Below, piece after piece: positions 31,283 to 41,520 of a stretch of 64,000 nt of DNA. Position 1 is the stretch's first letter. Each line of letters begins with the position of its first letter. The notes beneath the pieces are model-generated. The model was not told the DNA's origin. It saw nothing but the letters and a program-made list of their open reading frames with translations, and made no database searches. The position numbers and the translations under genes were made by a program. Source of the stretch: Undaria pinnatifida (taxonomy: Eukaryota; Sar; Phaeophyceae; Laminariales; Alariaceae); NCBI GenBank assembly GCA_012845835.1, contig JABAKD010000023.1, positions 3,486,200 through 3,550,199 on the forward strand, in the 5' to 3' direction.

Positions 31283-34200
31283 TGTTAGTGAATAGGCAGC
31301 GGTAGAAATAACCCAACATTTATGCGGAGGCACCGAAAGGTAGCTGGGGAAGCATGACGCCTACGCCAAGCCTCAATGATAGGTGGTATAAATACCAGCG
31401 TTCCCGTGCTCTCTACGATGTGACTTCGTTATCTGCTGCTGCGTGATGTCGAATTCGGTGCTTATCTCGTCAAACACTGTCGCTATATCACGACGCTGTC
31501 GCCGAAGTCTCCACCACCACTGCTACCCACGCCGCACGGCCGCCGCCGCCGCTGGTGCTGGTGCTGCTGCTGTTTCTGCTGCTACTGCTGCTGTGCGGCG
31601 GCTGTTGTGCTGCGACTGCGGTTGGTGTGTTTCCACAAAAAAAAAAAAAAACGGCTGTTCTGTTGTTGTCGTGATGATCGAGGCGATCGAGCCAGGCGGA
31701 GCTGCTCTGCCGCAACTCATCTGGCAGGGCCATCGCCACCGTCACCTCCGTCCCCGTCCCAGCCACTGTTGCTTCTGCGGCTGCGGCTGCGGCTTCGGTG
31801 TTATTGCTGCTGCTGCTGCTGTGTTGCTGTTCTCACTCTCTCATACGAGTGTTCCAAAAGTAGTCTGGTTCGTTGTTGCGGGAGATCGATGTTTCTGTGC
31901 GTGGATTCCGTACACATCAACGAATGGCACGTTTATCATATACTCATTTTTTGTTTTGTTGTCAATTTTTTGTCGCAAACTCAGATTAACGCATGTCGGG
32001 GTGAATCAAGCCTTTTTCAAGCCTGGTGGATGCATTTTTAGTGATTTATTTTCAACGGTAATACTGTACCCGAGAAAATATATTCCGTTGGTGGAGCAGA
32101 AAAACACACGGACAGATTTGTCTCCACCAACGAGAGCATTCCTTGACCAGCTGGATATCATTTACACAGAAAGGTGAAACGATACCACGTGTGAGAATAC
32201 GACATTTTTTAACCGTTATTGTTGTGAGAAGTTGCACTTTATAAGGTGTTTCCCAGGCTCGAAGTAACTTGCATTGAGGTTTGCGGATTCGTTCCGGTTT
32301 GTCGCCTTTTAATTAGGTGTAGAGTAGACCAGAACAACAGTACTACCCATTAATATCACAAGACAAACACCTCACATAAAAACACACATCAAACGCAAAA
32401 ATTGCTGTGAAACTCATGAACAGCAAAAAAAGCAACTGCTGAGGGCAGAGCTTGTAGAATAGTATGGCTCCATCCGTTTACACGCACGAAAACAAGGTTA
32501 AGGTCTTTAAATTGTTTTGATAGAGAGAATGGAGCAGTTCTTTTGTGGCGTGTCTTGATCGTAGAAGATTTAAAAAACTGTTAGAGCTCACCGGGACCAC
32601 TCTCGGGTGGAACTCGACGCTGCAGGATGTCAAGGGCGAGCTGAGCGCAAGCGAGATGGGGTTTCTGCTGATAACGTGGGCGGACATGATGCATTCGTTG
32701 GATTTGCCACCCCTGCCAGGAACTCGAGCACGTTCTTCATCATGATAAGCGAGGCATTTGAGTATGCAGGGGCGTGAGATACACATGTGTAGGAAAAGCC
32801 AGTGAACCGCTCGTGTTCGAGACAAATTCGTTTCAACGACACTCTGGAATATTTCCTCAACCCAAAGATCGGGCGACGGGATCATCTGCCTGCACTAACG
32901 AACGATATGAACGGCGTAGGTGGGTGGGCGAAGTTGAAGTGTACGTGTAGCGTACACTTGGGTCGGGTGATGAAGGTAGAAACTGCGGGATCTGAGTTGG
33001 TGTGGTGTCCCACTGTCTCCCAGAACGCACTAAATGCTTCTCGCCACGTTTGGCGTTAAACAAGCGCGGTTGCCTGGTACAACTATTACCAAGAAATGCT
33101 ATACACCACGCGCGGGTTAGTAATGGGGTTTGGCGTCTTTGCTCGGTTGGGCTCAGTGAATCATTTTACGGGTACACCCCAGTACTGTGTAAATAAAATA
33201 TTGGGTGAGGGAACGGCATCACATATACACGGTCCCTTGTGCCGTAAGCAAGGCACGGTACACAGGCCTTTAGCCGTGTCGAAGTTCACTGCGCGATGTT
33301 GTTTTTTTCCGAGAAAATGCAGTCTAAATGTACATACATTGATACATAGACTAGATGTTGCTTTGTATGTAATATACTTCAAACTTTGCTTCTTGCTTTC
33401 GTGCACTACGCTGTTCCAGGTGTGCTCTAACAGGCAAAACATAAAAACATCTCTAGACTAAACAAGCCGCACTTTGCCCATTTTTTGGGTATAAAAACGA
33501 CTCAAAATATATAGACTATAAGGCCTAATCTGGTCAAACCTTTTCGTAGAATGCATCTCTGGAACATCAGGCTATGCGATATGGTCTCCGGCTTGAATAA
33601 CGTCCTTTCGTTCGTATCGAAGTTAGACTCCGGAAAGCGTACGTACAAACTTTTTTTGCGTACAATGTCAAAACATTGCCGACTCTTTTAAGATTTCGAC
33701 CTACCCATTATGGGCAAGTCGTACTCGGTTTATTATTTCATATATGTGATTATTTGTGAATAAAAAGTAGTCTCAACATCTTACACATTTTTGAAATGCA
33801 ACTCACGGACCACGAGCACCTTTCAGAGGAAGATACGATCTGCACCACTGACTGCTAAAAAAATGGGACCCCAATAACACGTAGGAAAAGTTGAAAAGAA
33901 ATAACGTCGTTGTCGATCGCGTGGGCATTGCTCGTATCGTGTTGTTAGCTTTTCCGCGACATAGCTTGGTTGTTCATGCCAGCGAATCACCAAACCTTCA
34001 CCACCGTACACTTGGTGATAGAACTATATCGAATACTACGCAACATAAACAATATATGTTCCATAGAAAATACGAGGTCGATCATGCTCACGACACCGTG
34101 TGTGTTGATGAAAGCGAAGGGGGCGAACCGATATCCACAATCACCATACACAAGCAACCAAGCCAACTCTGCAGCACCGCATCTTCAGGATAAAATCTGC

Positions 34201-34805
34201 ATAAAATATCGCGAGCTGTGTTCAGTTAGAATTTATGCCTCAAGGCGGCACATTCAGCGCGATGTGGTCACCGTATCCTTCCCATCTCATTCATTCGTCA
34301 CCATCATCGCACGTGTACCATCGGTTGCACAGCCTCATGGCAGCTTTGTTGCGCAATACGGCTACCAGGCACCGTAGCTTCTGAGCAATCTACCAATCGT
34401 GAATCTGAGACTTCGTCGATATACATGGCGCGCTTCGTCATACGACAACGTGCCATACTCAGTTATTGTTGCAGGACCAGCCTAAAAATATGTAGCATAC
34501 CCTCGACATAACGAGGCCGCAATCTCTTTCACCAGACTGGGCAGAAACGAAGATAAAAATCTGATAACAACAGCTTTTGTGCCTGAGGTAAAACTCCAAT
34601 GTCAATATTTCTGACGGCGGTAACCCATAAATGTCTCTGAAGCGCACCCAAGATAAAATAATGTGCGCCGTGTGGGCGAATGACGCATCCGTACAATGTT
34701 GCAGCCGCCACGCCTTTCACTAAATCAACAAAATGTGTTGGACCACCCGACGGATCGACCTCGACCAATGCCGAAACGGATATTGCACAGAGCCAACCAA
34801 GCATG
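31283..34805. other. Mostly unassigned
   Basis: A TATAAATA at 31387-31394 precedes an ATG at 31446 that opens 243 codons, but the product is alternating Ala-rich, Cys-rich and Lys runs made by trinucleotide and A-tract repeats, so I do not call it. Other short frames (for example 32545-32745 and 33970-34377) have no recognisable domain. Nothing else is seen. Confidence 0.3.
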
Positions 34806-35858
34806 TCAAAATAAACACTCGGCTTTGACAGGAAACGAGGGCCTTCGCTCGGCACGGTGCGATAACCTGTACGATATACTTTCGCTACGATCAGCTCCTG
34901 CAACGACCAAGCACTTGGCACACGACACGTGGGAGCAACAGTTGTTCCGGAATTTTTCCATGCAGTCCACTGCATGTCTTTTACAGTACACTCCTGTCTT
35001 GTTGCCGATGATATTGAAGCTCGGTTTGTCTGTGCACGAGGCGTGTGAACATCGTATGCTCCGCACACGTGTCATGGAACCATCTGCATGTTGCTCACAG
35101 TACAGCGCCGTCGTGCTACCAAGCACATTGAAGCTCGGTGCCTTTGTGCATGTCTTGTGGGAACAACGCCGGCTGCTAACGTCTACCATAGCATCATCGG
35201 CATGCTGTCTACAGTACATTTCCGTCTTTCTGCCGAGGACATTGAAACTCGGTTGTTTTGGGCACGAGGCATGTGAACATCGCATGCGCTTTACGTGAAC
35301 CATGGAATTGTCGGCATGTTGCTTACAGTACAGCGCCGTCGTGCTGCCAAGCACATTGAAGCTCGGTGCCTTTGTGCATGTCTTGTGGGAACAACGCCGG
35401 GTGCGAACGTCTACCATACCATCATCGGCATGCTGTCTACAGTACATTGCCTTCTTGCTGCCGAGGACGTTGAAACTCGGCTGTTTTGTGCACGAGTCGT
35501 GTGAACACACCCGGCGACTTACGCCAACCATGGAAATGTCGGCATGTTGCTTACAGTACATTGCCGTCGTGCTACCAGGCATTTTGAAGCTCGGTGCCTT
35601 CGTGCACGTGTGGTGTGAACAACACTTGCGGCGTACGTTTACCATGCCATCTTCCGCGTGTTGTTTGCAGTATACTGGCGCTTTACAGCCAAGGACATTG
35701 AAGCTCGGTCTCTTCGTGCACGTTTCGTAGGAACAGAGCTTGTTGCGTACATCCACCATGCCATCGTCCGCATGCCTCTTGCAGTACAAGGGCTTCTTGT
35801 TGCCGGCGACGTTGAAGTTGGCTTCCTTCGGGCAAGTTTCATGCGAACAGCGCCCCAT
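34806..35858 (-). CDS. EsV-1-7 repeat protein, paralogue A
   Basis: The ATG at 35858 opens 350 codons. From Cys4 the protein is a chain of eight full EsV-1-7 repeats, each C-x4-C-x16-C-x2-H-x12 (38 residues; first Cys at 4, 42, 80, 118, 156, 194, 232, 270), plus a ninth broken after its first two Cys at 308, and a 43-residue basic tail. The motif was named from ORF 7 of virus EsV-1 and occurs in Ectocarpus IMMEDIATE UPRIGHT, a developmental regulator; the biochemical role is unknown, and metal binding by the C/C/C/H set is inferred. The frame is open further upstream but without an ATG; paralogue B begins at the equivalent MARC. TATA-like sequence lies near 35985. No intron interrupts the repeats. 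Repeats alternate between two subtypes (TKAPSF and TKQPSF). Confidence 0.9.
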   Translation of the reverse strand: MGRCSHETCPKEANFNVAGNKKPLYCKRHADDGMVDVRNKLCSYETCTKRPSFNVLGCKAPVYCKQHAEDGMVNVRRKCCSHHTCTKAPSFKMPGSTTAMYCKQHADISMVGVSRRVCSHDSCTKQPSFNVLGSKKAMYCRQHADDGMVDVRTRRCSHKTCTKAPSFNVLGSTTALYCKQHADNSMVHVKRMRCSHASCPKQPSFNVLGRKTEMYCRQHADDAMVDVSSRRCSHKTCTKAPSFNVLGSTTALYCEQHADGSMTRVRSIRCSHASCTDKPSFNIIGNKTGVYCKRHAVDCMEKFRNNCCSHVSCAKCLVVAGADRSESISYRLSHRAERRPSFPVKAECLF

Positions 35859-36650
35859 AATAGCCTCCGATTCAGGGTCGTGATGTCGCCAGCGTAAAAT
35901 ACGTCTCAAGCTGACCTGCACGCACCGGTTGAACGTGAATTCAGCGATACATATCGCAATATGTTTGAAAGGCGTTGATATTAATACATATATATATAGG
36001 GGTTTGCCTACGAACAGCACCCGGTACTGGCCCGCGAAGCGGTGCCGAAGGTTGGCCCACAAAATTTGGGTAAATGTGTACCGGATTGGATTGCCAGAAT
36101 CCCGTGCGGTTGTTGAGCTGGCATTTTACGTGTTCAAAATACCCGCTATCCGACCCAGCGAAAACCGTATCATACGGGACATAAAGCGGGAATTCATGTT
36201 TTCCCTCATTATCACAGCGCTCCCATTCCCACCCCAGATGATGCCTGGAGCGCGGGGATCACTAAGCCTCACAACGTTCAGCAGCGACGACAAGTACGGC
36301 AGTGTTGCTGTGCACGCGTGAAGACTCATGTTGTGTCCGGAGACGACAGGCCCAGCTCTACCAAGGGTTTAATTCCCATTGTTTCAACCATTCCCCTCGA
36401 CAGGGCATGTTGAGTTTTGACAGGGCTTTGACCGGCAATTCTTATTGGCCAGGAATAACAGCACATCCTTTCTGCCGGAAGAGCAAAATGTACACTGCAT
36501 TGACGGCATGCGGGCACAGGCTGGTTTAGGCGAAAAGGAGGAGTTGCGTCCCCCGACGAATGTCCCCGCCGTTTCATGGATTCAGACAATGATTTCTTCA
36601 CACCTCATATTATGTGATCTTGCGAACACCTCACTCTTTATTATAAAAAT
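35859..36650. other. Upstream region of EsV-1-7 gene A
   Basis: Sequence just upstream of the ATG (to about 35940) resembles the equivalent stretch of gene B ('gaatcggaggc' before the start in both, read on the minus strand). A tatatatata run at 35986-35998 could act as a TATA element. No other gene is recognised. Confidence 0.4.
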
Positions 36651-37815
36651 GAAAATACACTCCAGCTGTGAGATCGAAGATTTCGTCGAAACTCATCTTT
36701 GCAAGCTGTGTGTGATACTCCGATCGCGCGGATTACGAGTTGTGTGTCCTCATTAAGCATATAGGTCGGCGACTCCCCTTACAACTACAGTGTAGCTATC
36801 AGGGTCAACAGGATGATTTTTGTCAATCTGTGCGCAGAAACTATAAAACCCGTTTCTGAGGGGGACAAAATCTGACAGCTGTGAAGGGGAAAGGGGGGGC
36901 TGGTTTTGATCAAAAGCGAGCGGGTTTGGAGGGGGGCGGGGGGGGGGGGGGGAAAGGGGGCAATTTGTGCATGTAAGCTATAAATCCTTTCGAGGGGATA
37001 AATCTGACGGTTTTGGCACCAGTATATTATTGGGGGCGGGGGGGGGGGGGGGGGTTGGGGCGGGGGGGGGGGGGGTTGGGCGGGGGGGGGAGCTCAATAT
37101 GTGCCTGGAAAATATAGATTATTTTGAGGGGATAAATGTGACAGTTTTGGAAATAATACATCAGTTTATCATGTATATCCTGGGGTAAGTCGTACAATCA
37201 GTGAGTAAATAGAGGGTGGAGTGTTCGAGGGGGTGGGGTTGGGATGGGTTGGGGGTGGAGGGTGGGGGGTGGGGGCGGGGGGGGGGGGAGGGGAGGGCTT
37301 TAGGTGAGGGGTTTGTTGTACGTGTGGTGCTAGGTCTAGGCGAAGGTGCGGGTGATGGGGAAGAAGGGGGCGTTCGAGGCGGGGGGGGGGGGGAAACACA
37401 GCGGCATGGATGGCTCTCGAAAGATAATGAGGTGATATCCTGTGCATGAAGTGTTTATTAATGTGGCGGATTTCGATATTTGGTGGGGCGTTCGAGTAAG
37501 GGAGAGCAAGAGGGTGGGGGGGGGAGATTTTTTAGGAGGTTTAGGTCACAAGTAATATTCAAATACACTTCGGCTGTGAGATCAAAGATATGTAGCAGCT
37601 TGTTATACGCGTGGTGCTAGGTCTAGGCGATCGTGCAGGTGGTCGGGAAAGAGGGGGCGTTCGAGGGGGGGGGGGGGGGGGAGGGGGGGGGGGGGGGGGG
37701 GGAACACAACGGCATGGATGGCTCTCGAAAGATAATGAGGTGATATTCTGTGCGTGAAGTGTTTAGTAATGTGGCGGATTTCGATATTTGGTGGGGCGTT
37801 TGAATAAGGGAGAGC

Positions 37816-37846
<31 letters not shown>

Positions 37847-38345
37847 TTTTTTAGGAGGTTTAGGTCAAAAATAATATTCAAATACACTTCGGCTGTGAGA
37901 TCAAAGATATGTAGCAGCTTGTTATACGCGTGGTGCTAGGTCTAGGCGATCGTGCAGGTGGTCGGAAAAGAGGGGGCGTTGGAGGGGGGGGCGGGGGGGG
38001 GGGCGGGGGGGAATAATTGAAAACTACGTCATGGATGGTCAGAAAGATAATGACGTGATATCAACTGCGTATAGGTGTTTATTACTAAGGCCGATTTTGA
38101 TTGTGAGTGGGCCGTTTGGACAGACTAGGCCGAAGGGGGGGGGGATCGGGGGACGGAGGGGCGGGGAGGGGGGGAAGGGTTGGGGTTTGTTATGAAAAAG
38201 AGGTCAGTGGAGGGGGAGGGGAGGGGGGGGGGGGGGGGGGGGGCGGGGGCGAAGAGATTTCAATATGTGCGCGGAAACTATAAATTCTCAAAGGAGACAA
38301 ACCTGACGATTGGGGGGGGGGGGAGGGGGAACACAGCGGCATGGA
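36651..38345 (+). repeat. Module-A / poly-G repeat array 3 (largest)
   Basis: Opens with a complete module A (36651-36785), then two related units with 'ggaaactataaaacc' and 'gtaagctataaatcc', each ending in a G tract. From about 37310 a unit with 'gtggtgctaggtctaggcga', 'gcatggatggctctcgaaag', 'ataatgaggtgatat' and 'gatttcgatatttggtgggg' repeats with a period of roughly 290-320 bp (37323, 37611 and 37931). Every G tract lies on this strand. Partial module A pieces at 37563 and 37883 mark unit borders. Confidence 0.85.
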
Positions 38346-39854
38346 TGTATCAACTTCCCTGGTATTTTTCATGAGGTTTTCCTGGAAAATTATATGCGGA
38401 CTACCTCGGGCTGACATTTGTGGGCGAAAAAAGTAAATACACACGGAGGTCAGGCCTTGGGATGGGTATGTAAAAATGGGTGTAGATTGGAGTCCCTCTT
38501 ATAATCTGTGTACGAGTAGACGTTTGGACCTTGTGTGCGTAAAAACCAGTGAAATTCGTTTTTGTTTTCAAAACTCTAGGTTTTAGTGCAGGATTTATTT
38601 CCTTAGCCAGAATATGTTTTTTGCCGAATATAGGAAGGTCATACTATCAACATTTTGCTGGACCAACTCTACATAGATGCTTGAAAATACATCCACAGGG
38701 TTCGTTGTAAACGCGGTGCAAGATACTTCGCCCGTTCTTGGAAAAGGAGTAAACATTTTTTAAAAAGTCGAAGGCCCGCCATTGGTGAATACGAGTTTCG
38801 CTCCCAGGGACACCTCGAGACCATACTTGAAAGCGGAAATAGGTCAAGTCACCTTCTGCCGGTGAAAATGGGGGTCCCCAACTAGATCTTGCGGAGCGGC
38901 ATTCGTGTGGGAGAGCGTTTACGCGGTTTTACTTGAACAGGCCTGGAAGCATGTGGGGTGGTGACTCCAAAAACAAATACTCGCGAAAACATGATAAGTA
39001 TATGCCGTCCGTGTAACGCTTGTGGCTGGCATCTCTCAACAAAATATCGCTCAAAAAGATCGCAAATACCTAGCGGAGCCGTACTCGTATATACAGAAAG
39101 TCCCTCCCGGCATCCGACAAGCGATGAGCTCTAGACGCGTGCTACGATAGAGGGTGCACCATTTTTTTGCTACGGTTCTTCACATCCGGGAGCTCCAACA
39201 AACTGAATCGAAGGAAGAAAAAAAAGCTACCGGTTGAAAACTTCCATGGCAAAGGTTACCGGTCTCGGACGATTTTAGGTTGAAGGGCCCCCAAAGTTTG
39301 AAACCATTTTAAGTGAAAAGCGCCACCTGCATCGTAGCACGCGGCATGTTGTCCGAAAAAAAAAACATAGTTCCGCATTAGACACCGCTCCATGCGGTCG
39401 GCGAAAAGGACCGTTTATGTCACGCCATCGGAAATATGCAAGATATCCTTCAGTAAAACACACCGATATGTCTTGTACGTGGCCTCACAACGGAAAGGAT
39501 AACATCGATAATGGATATTGTCGTTGATTCCACGAAGAACTACAACAGGTAGGGTTGCGCACAACAACTGATCACGTTGACTCCCTCTGACAGGTTCGAC
39601 AAATGTATGGTCCGGACCTTGGCGTTTAATGTGGCACCGCAATCAGCAACGGTGTTCATCGGATTTTGTTAGTTTTTTTTCTTCATTTCCGGGCTATGCT
39701 AGATGAACGAGGTAATACAAGCTAAAGCAGATCGGGCAACGGTTTTGACATCAAGTGCTGAAACACAACACTTGGTAATCAAGAAGACAATTAACGCACA
39801 CTATACCAAAGCAAAAAATATCAAGTGACATGGAAGGCCGAACAATAGGACCTA
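38346..39854. other. No recognised gene
   Basis: Only short frames (under 80 codons) with no recognisable domain. AT/GC composition is balanced and no repeat seen elsewhere in the window was spotted. Confidence 0.4.
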
Positions 39855-40584
39855 CAAAAAAACAGTGATGGGAAGTACCGCAGAAAAGGGACTTTACCTA
39901 CCGGTAATTTACCGCAAATCACCATTTGTGTTTACCTACCGGTAATTACCGCGGGTGTATACCGGGACGAAAATGCCCCGTCCCGGGATTTCCTACACTT
40001 CTTTGGTCCAGTGATGGTTTGCATCTGTCTCTCTTTGTTGTGTCTCGGTTGACTGGTTGAAAGAGCCTCTACGCGTCCCATATACGCATGTATGTATAAC
40101 GTACTATGTACTATAGTGCTCCTGTGGTACCACCGCTGCTGCCACCACGGTAGTTTCCCACTAGTTTCTACTTTGTGTCCTTGTGTTTTCAAAATTAATT
40201 GTTGTTCATATTTCATATCTTATTTTCCGGGGCAAAATGAAACAAAGAAACGAGCCTGACACTTGTGGAGATGTGGGTTTTCTGTTTTCTGTGAACTGCG
40301 TCGAAGGCTATAGGCTATACACGTAGTTCTTCGAAAACGGAGGGTGCTCTTTTATTTTTTATTCAGCTGCTTGATTTTTTTCATTTATTTGACGCAAAAC
40401 GCAAGAACAAACATAATGAAACAAAAACAAAACGAAAAACCAATAACCAATGACGAACGCGAAAACATCATGTCGTCGTTGTACGATTCCTCTGTCTCAT
40501 CGCGCAAGGTTGCCCACTATCCCGGGCACACGAAAAAAAAATAAATCCAACAGCGTACTACTCAACTATTCAATGCTCCACTAG

Positions 40585-41095
40585 GAAGAAGACCGGCTAC
40601 CACGTAGCCCAGTGCACGAAGGCTACCGCAGAGTCCACGGCCCTCGGCGAAAAGTACCTCAACGCCCTTGACGACAAGCGCGAAGCTACGCGGAAGCGCG
40701 CCGCGGAGGAGGCCACCGTGAGGTTGCGACCCACGTATCTTCGCCGTAAAGGCGACGGCTCGGGGAAAGAGGCCGCTGACAAGGCGTTTGCGCGGATGCT
40801 AATCGCGACGGGCCAGTCATCCAGAAAGTTTCTGACATAGATGCTCTCACCAAGACCGAAGGACTGGCCCGTCGCGATTAGCATCCGCGCAAACGCCTTG
40901 TCAGCGGCCTCTTTCCCCGAGCCGTCGCCTTTCCGGCGAAGATACGTTTGTTGCAACCTCACGGTGGCCTTCTCCGCGGCGCGCTTCCGCGTAGCTTCGC
41001 GCTTGTCGTCAAGGGCGCTGAGGTACTTTTTGCCGAGGGCCGTGGACTCTGCGGTAGCCTTCGTGCACTGGTCTACGTGGTAGCTGGTCTTCTTC
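40585..41095. repeat. 234-bp inverted duplication of the BED exon (hairpin)
   Basis: The arm 40585-40818 is the reverse complement of 40862-41095 with roughly nine mismatches by eye; the loop is 43 bp. Both arms correspond to transposase residues 66-143. Transcription from either side would give a long near-perfect RNA hairpin. Confidence 0.92.
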
Positions 41096-41289
41096 GCGAA
41101 GTGAGCCGCCATTCTCTGGGTGACACCAGCAAACTGACGGTCGCAAAGTTTGCACTTCACCACCATCTTGCCCTGCGACGCTGCAGCCGTGACAACCGTG
41201 ACCAGCTGAAGGAGACCTTCGCGGCCCTCGATGACGTCAGGCTCAAGCGAGAGTGCGGACCCCAGAGATCCCCAAGAGGAAGATGCCAT
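40862..41289 (-). pseudogene. hAT transposase N-terminus with BED zinc finger (truncated)
   Basis: The ATG at 41289 lies 223 bp inside the right end of the element. Residues 46-75 read CKLC...H...C (C46, C49, H63, C75), the BED finger of hAT transposases that binds the element's ends, followed by a Lys/Arg-rich helix. Up to about residue 156 (IYVRNFL) the sequence is transposase-like. It then runs into the inverted copy, so residues 157-230 are antisense of the same exon, ending at a stop at 40597. With no catalytic domain the product could at most bind DNA. Confidence 0.8.
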
Positions 41290-41520
41290 GATGTTTGTCT
41301 TGTTGATGTGTGTGGTGTGCTTCTGTGGTTTGAGTCGTGTGGTCTGCTGTTTGCTGTGAACTTGAAAATTTTGAAATCAGCTGCCTGCCAAAAAGAGGGG
41401 GGCCCGCGGGGAACAGGGGGAACCCAGGTGAAAATTACCCCATTTTTTCATGTTACCTACCCCCGAACATCGTTACCGGTAATAACCGGTACCCCGGTAC
41501 TTCCCATCACTGCAAAAAAA

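Larger units (their letters stand above)
39863..41512 (-). mobile_element. Non-autonomous hAT transposon with internal fold-back
   Basis: The left end CAGTGATGGGAAGTACCG (39863) and the right end CGGTACTTCCCATCACTG (41512) are perfect 18-bp inverted repeats. Both sides carry the 8-bp target duplication CAAAAAAA (39855-39862 and 41513-41520), diagnostic of hAT insertion. Copies of 'taccggtaat' crowd both subterminal regions, likely transposase sites. The 1650-bp interior holds the start of a BED-finger transposase on the minus strand and an inverted duplication of part of that exon. The catalytic RNase H-like domain is absent. The perfect ends and target duplication suggest a fairly recent insertion. 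Confidence 0.93.

Noticed and set aside
31446-32177. 243-codon ATG frame behind a TATA box
   Set aside because: Composition is Ala/Cys/Lys runs from simple repeats; no domain, and overlapping frames are equally open.
34529-35068. Second minus-strand frame overlapping the end of EsV-1-7 gene A
   Set aside because: It overlaps the conserved repeats in another phase and shows no family of its own; likely a shadow.
40841-41083. Plus-strand frame inside the hAT fold-back
   Set aside because: Antisense of the BED exon.
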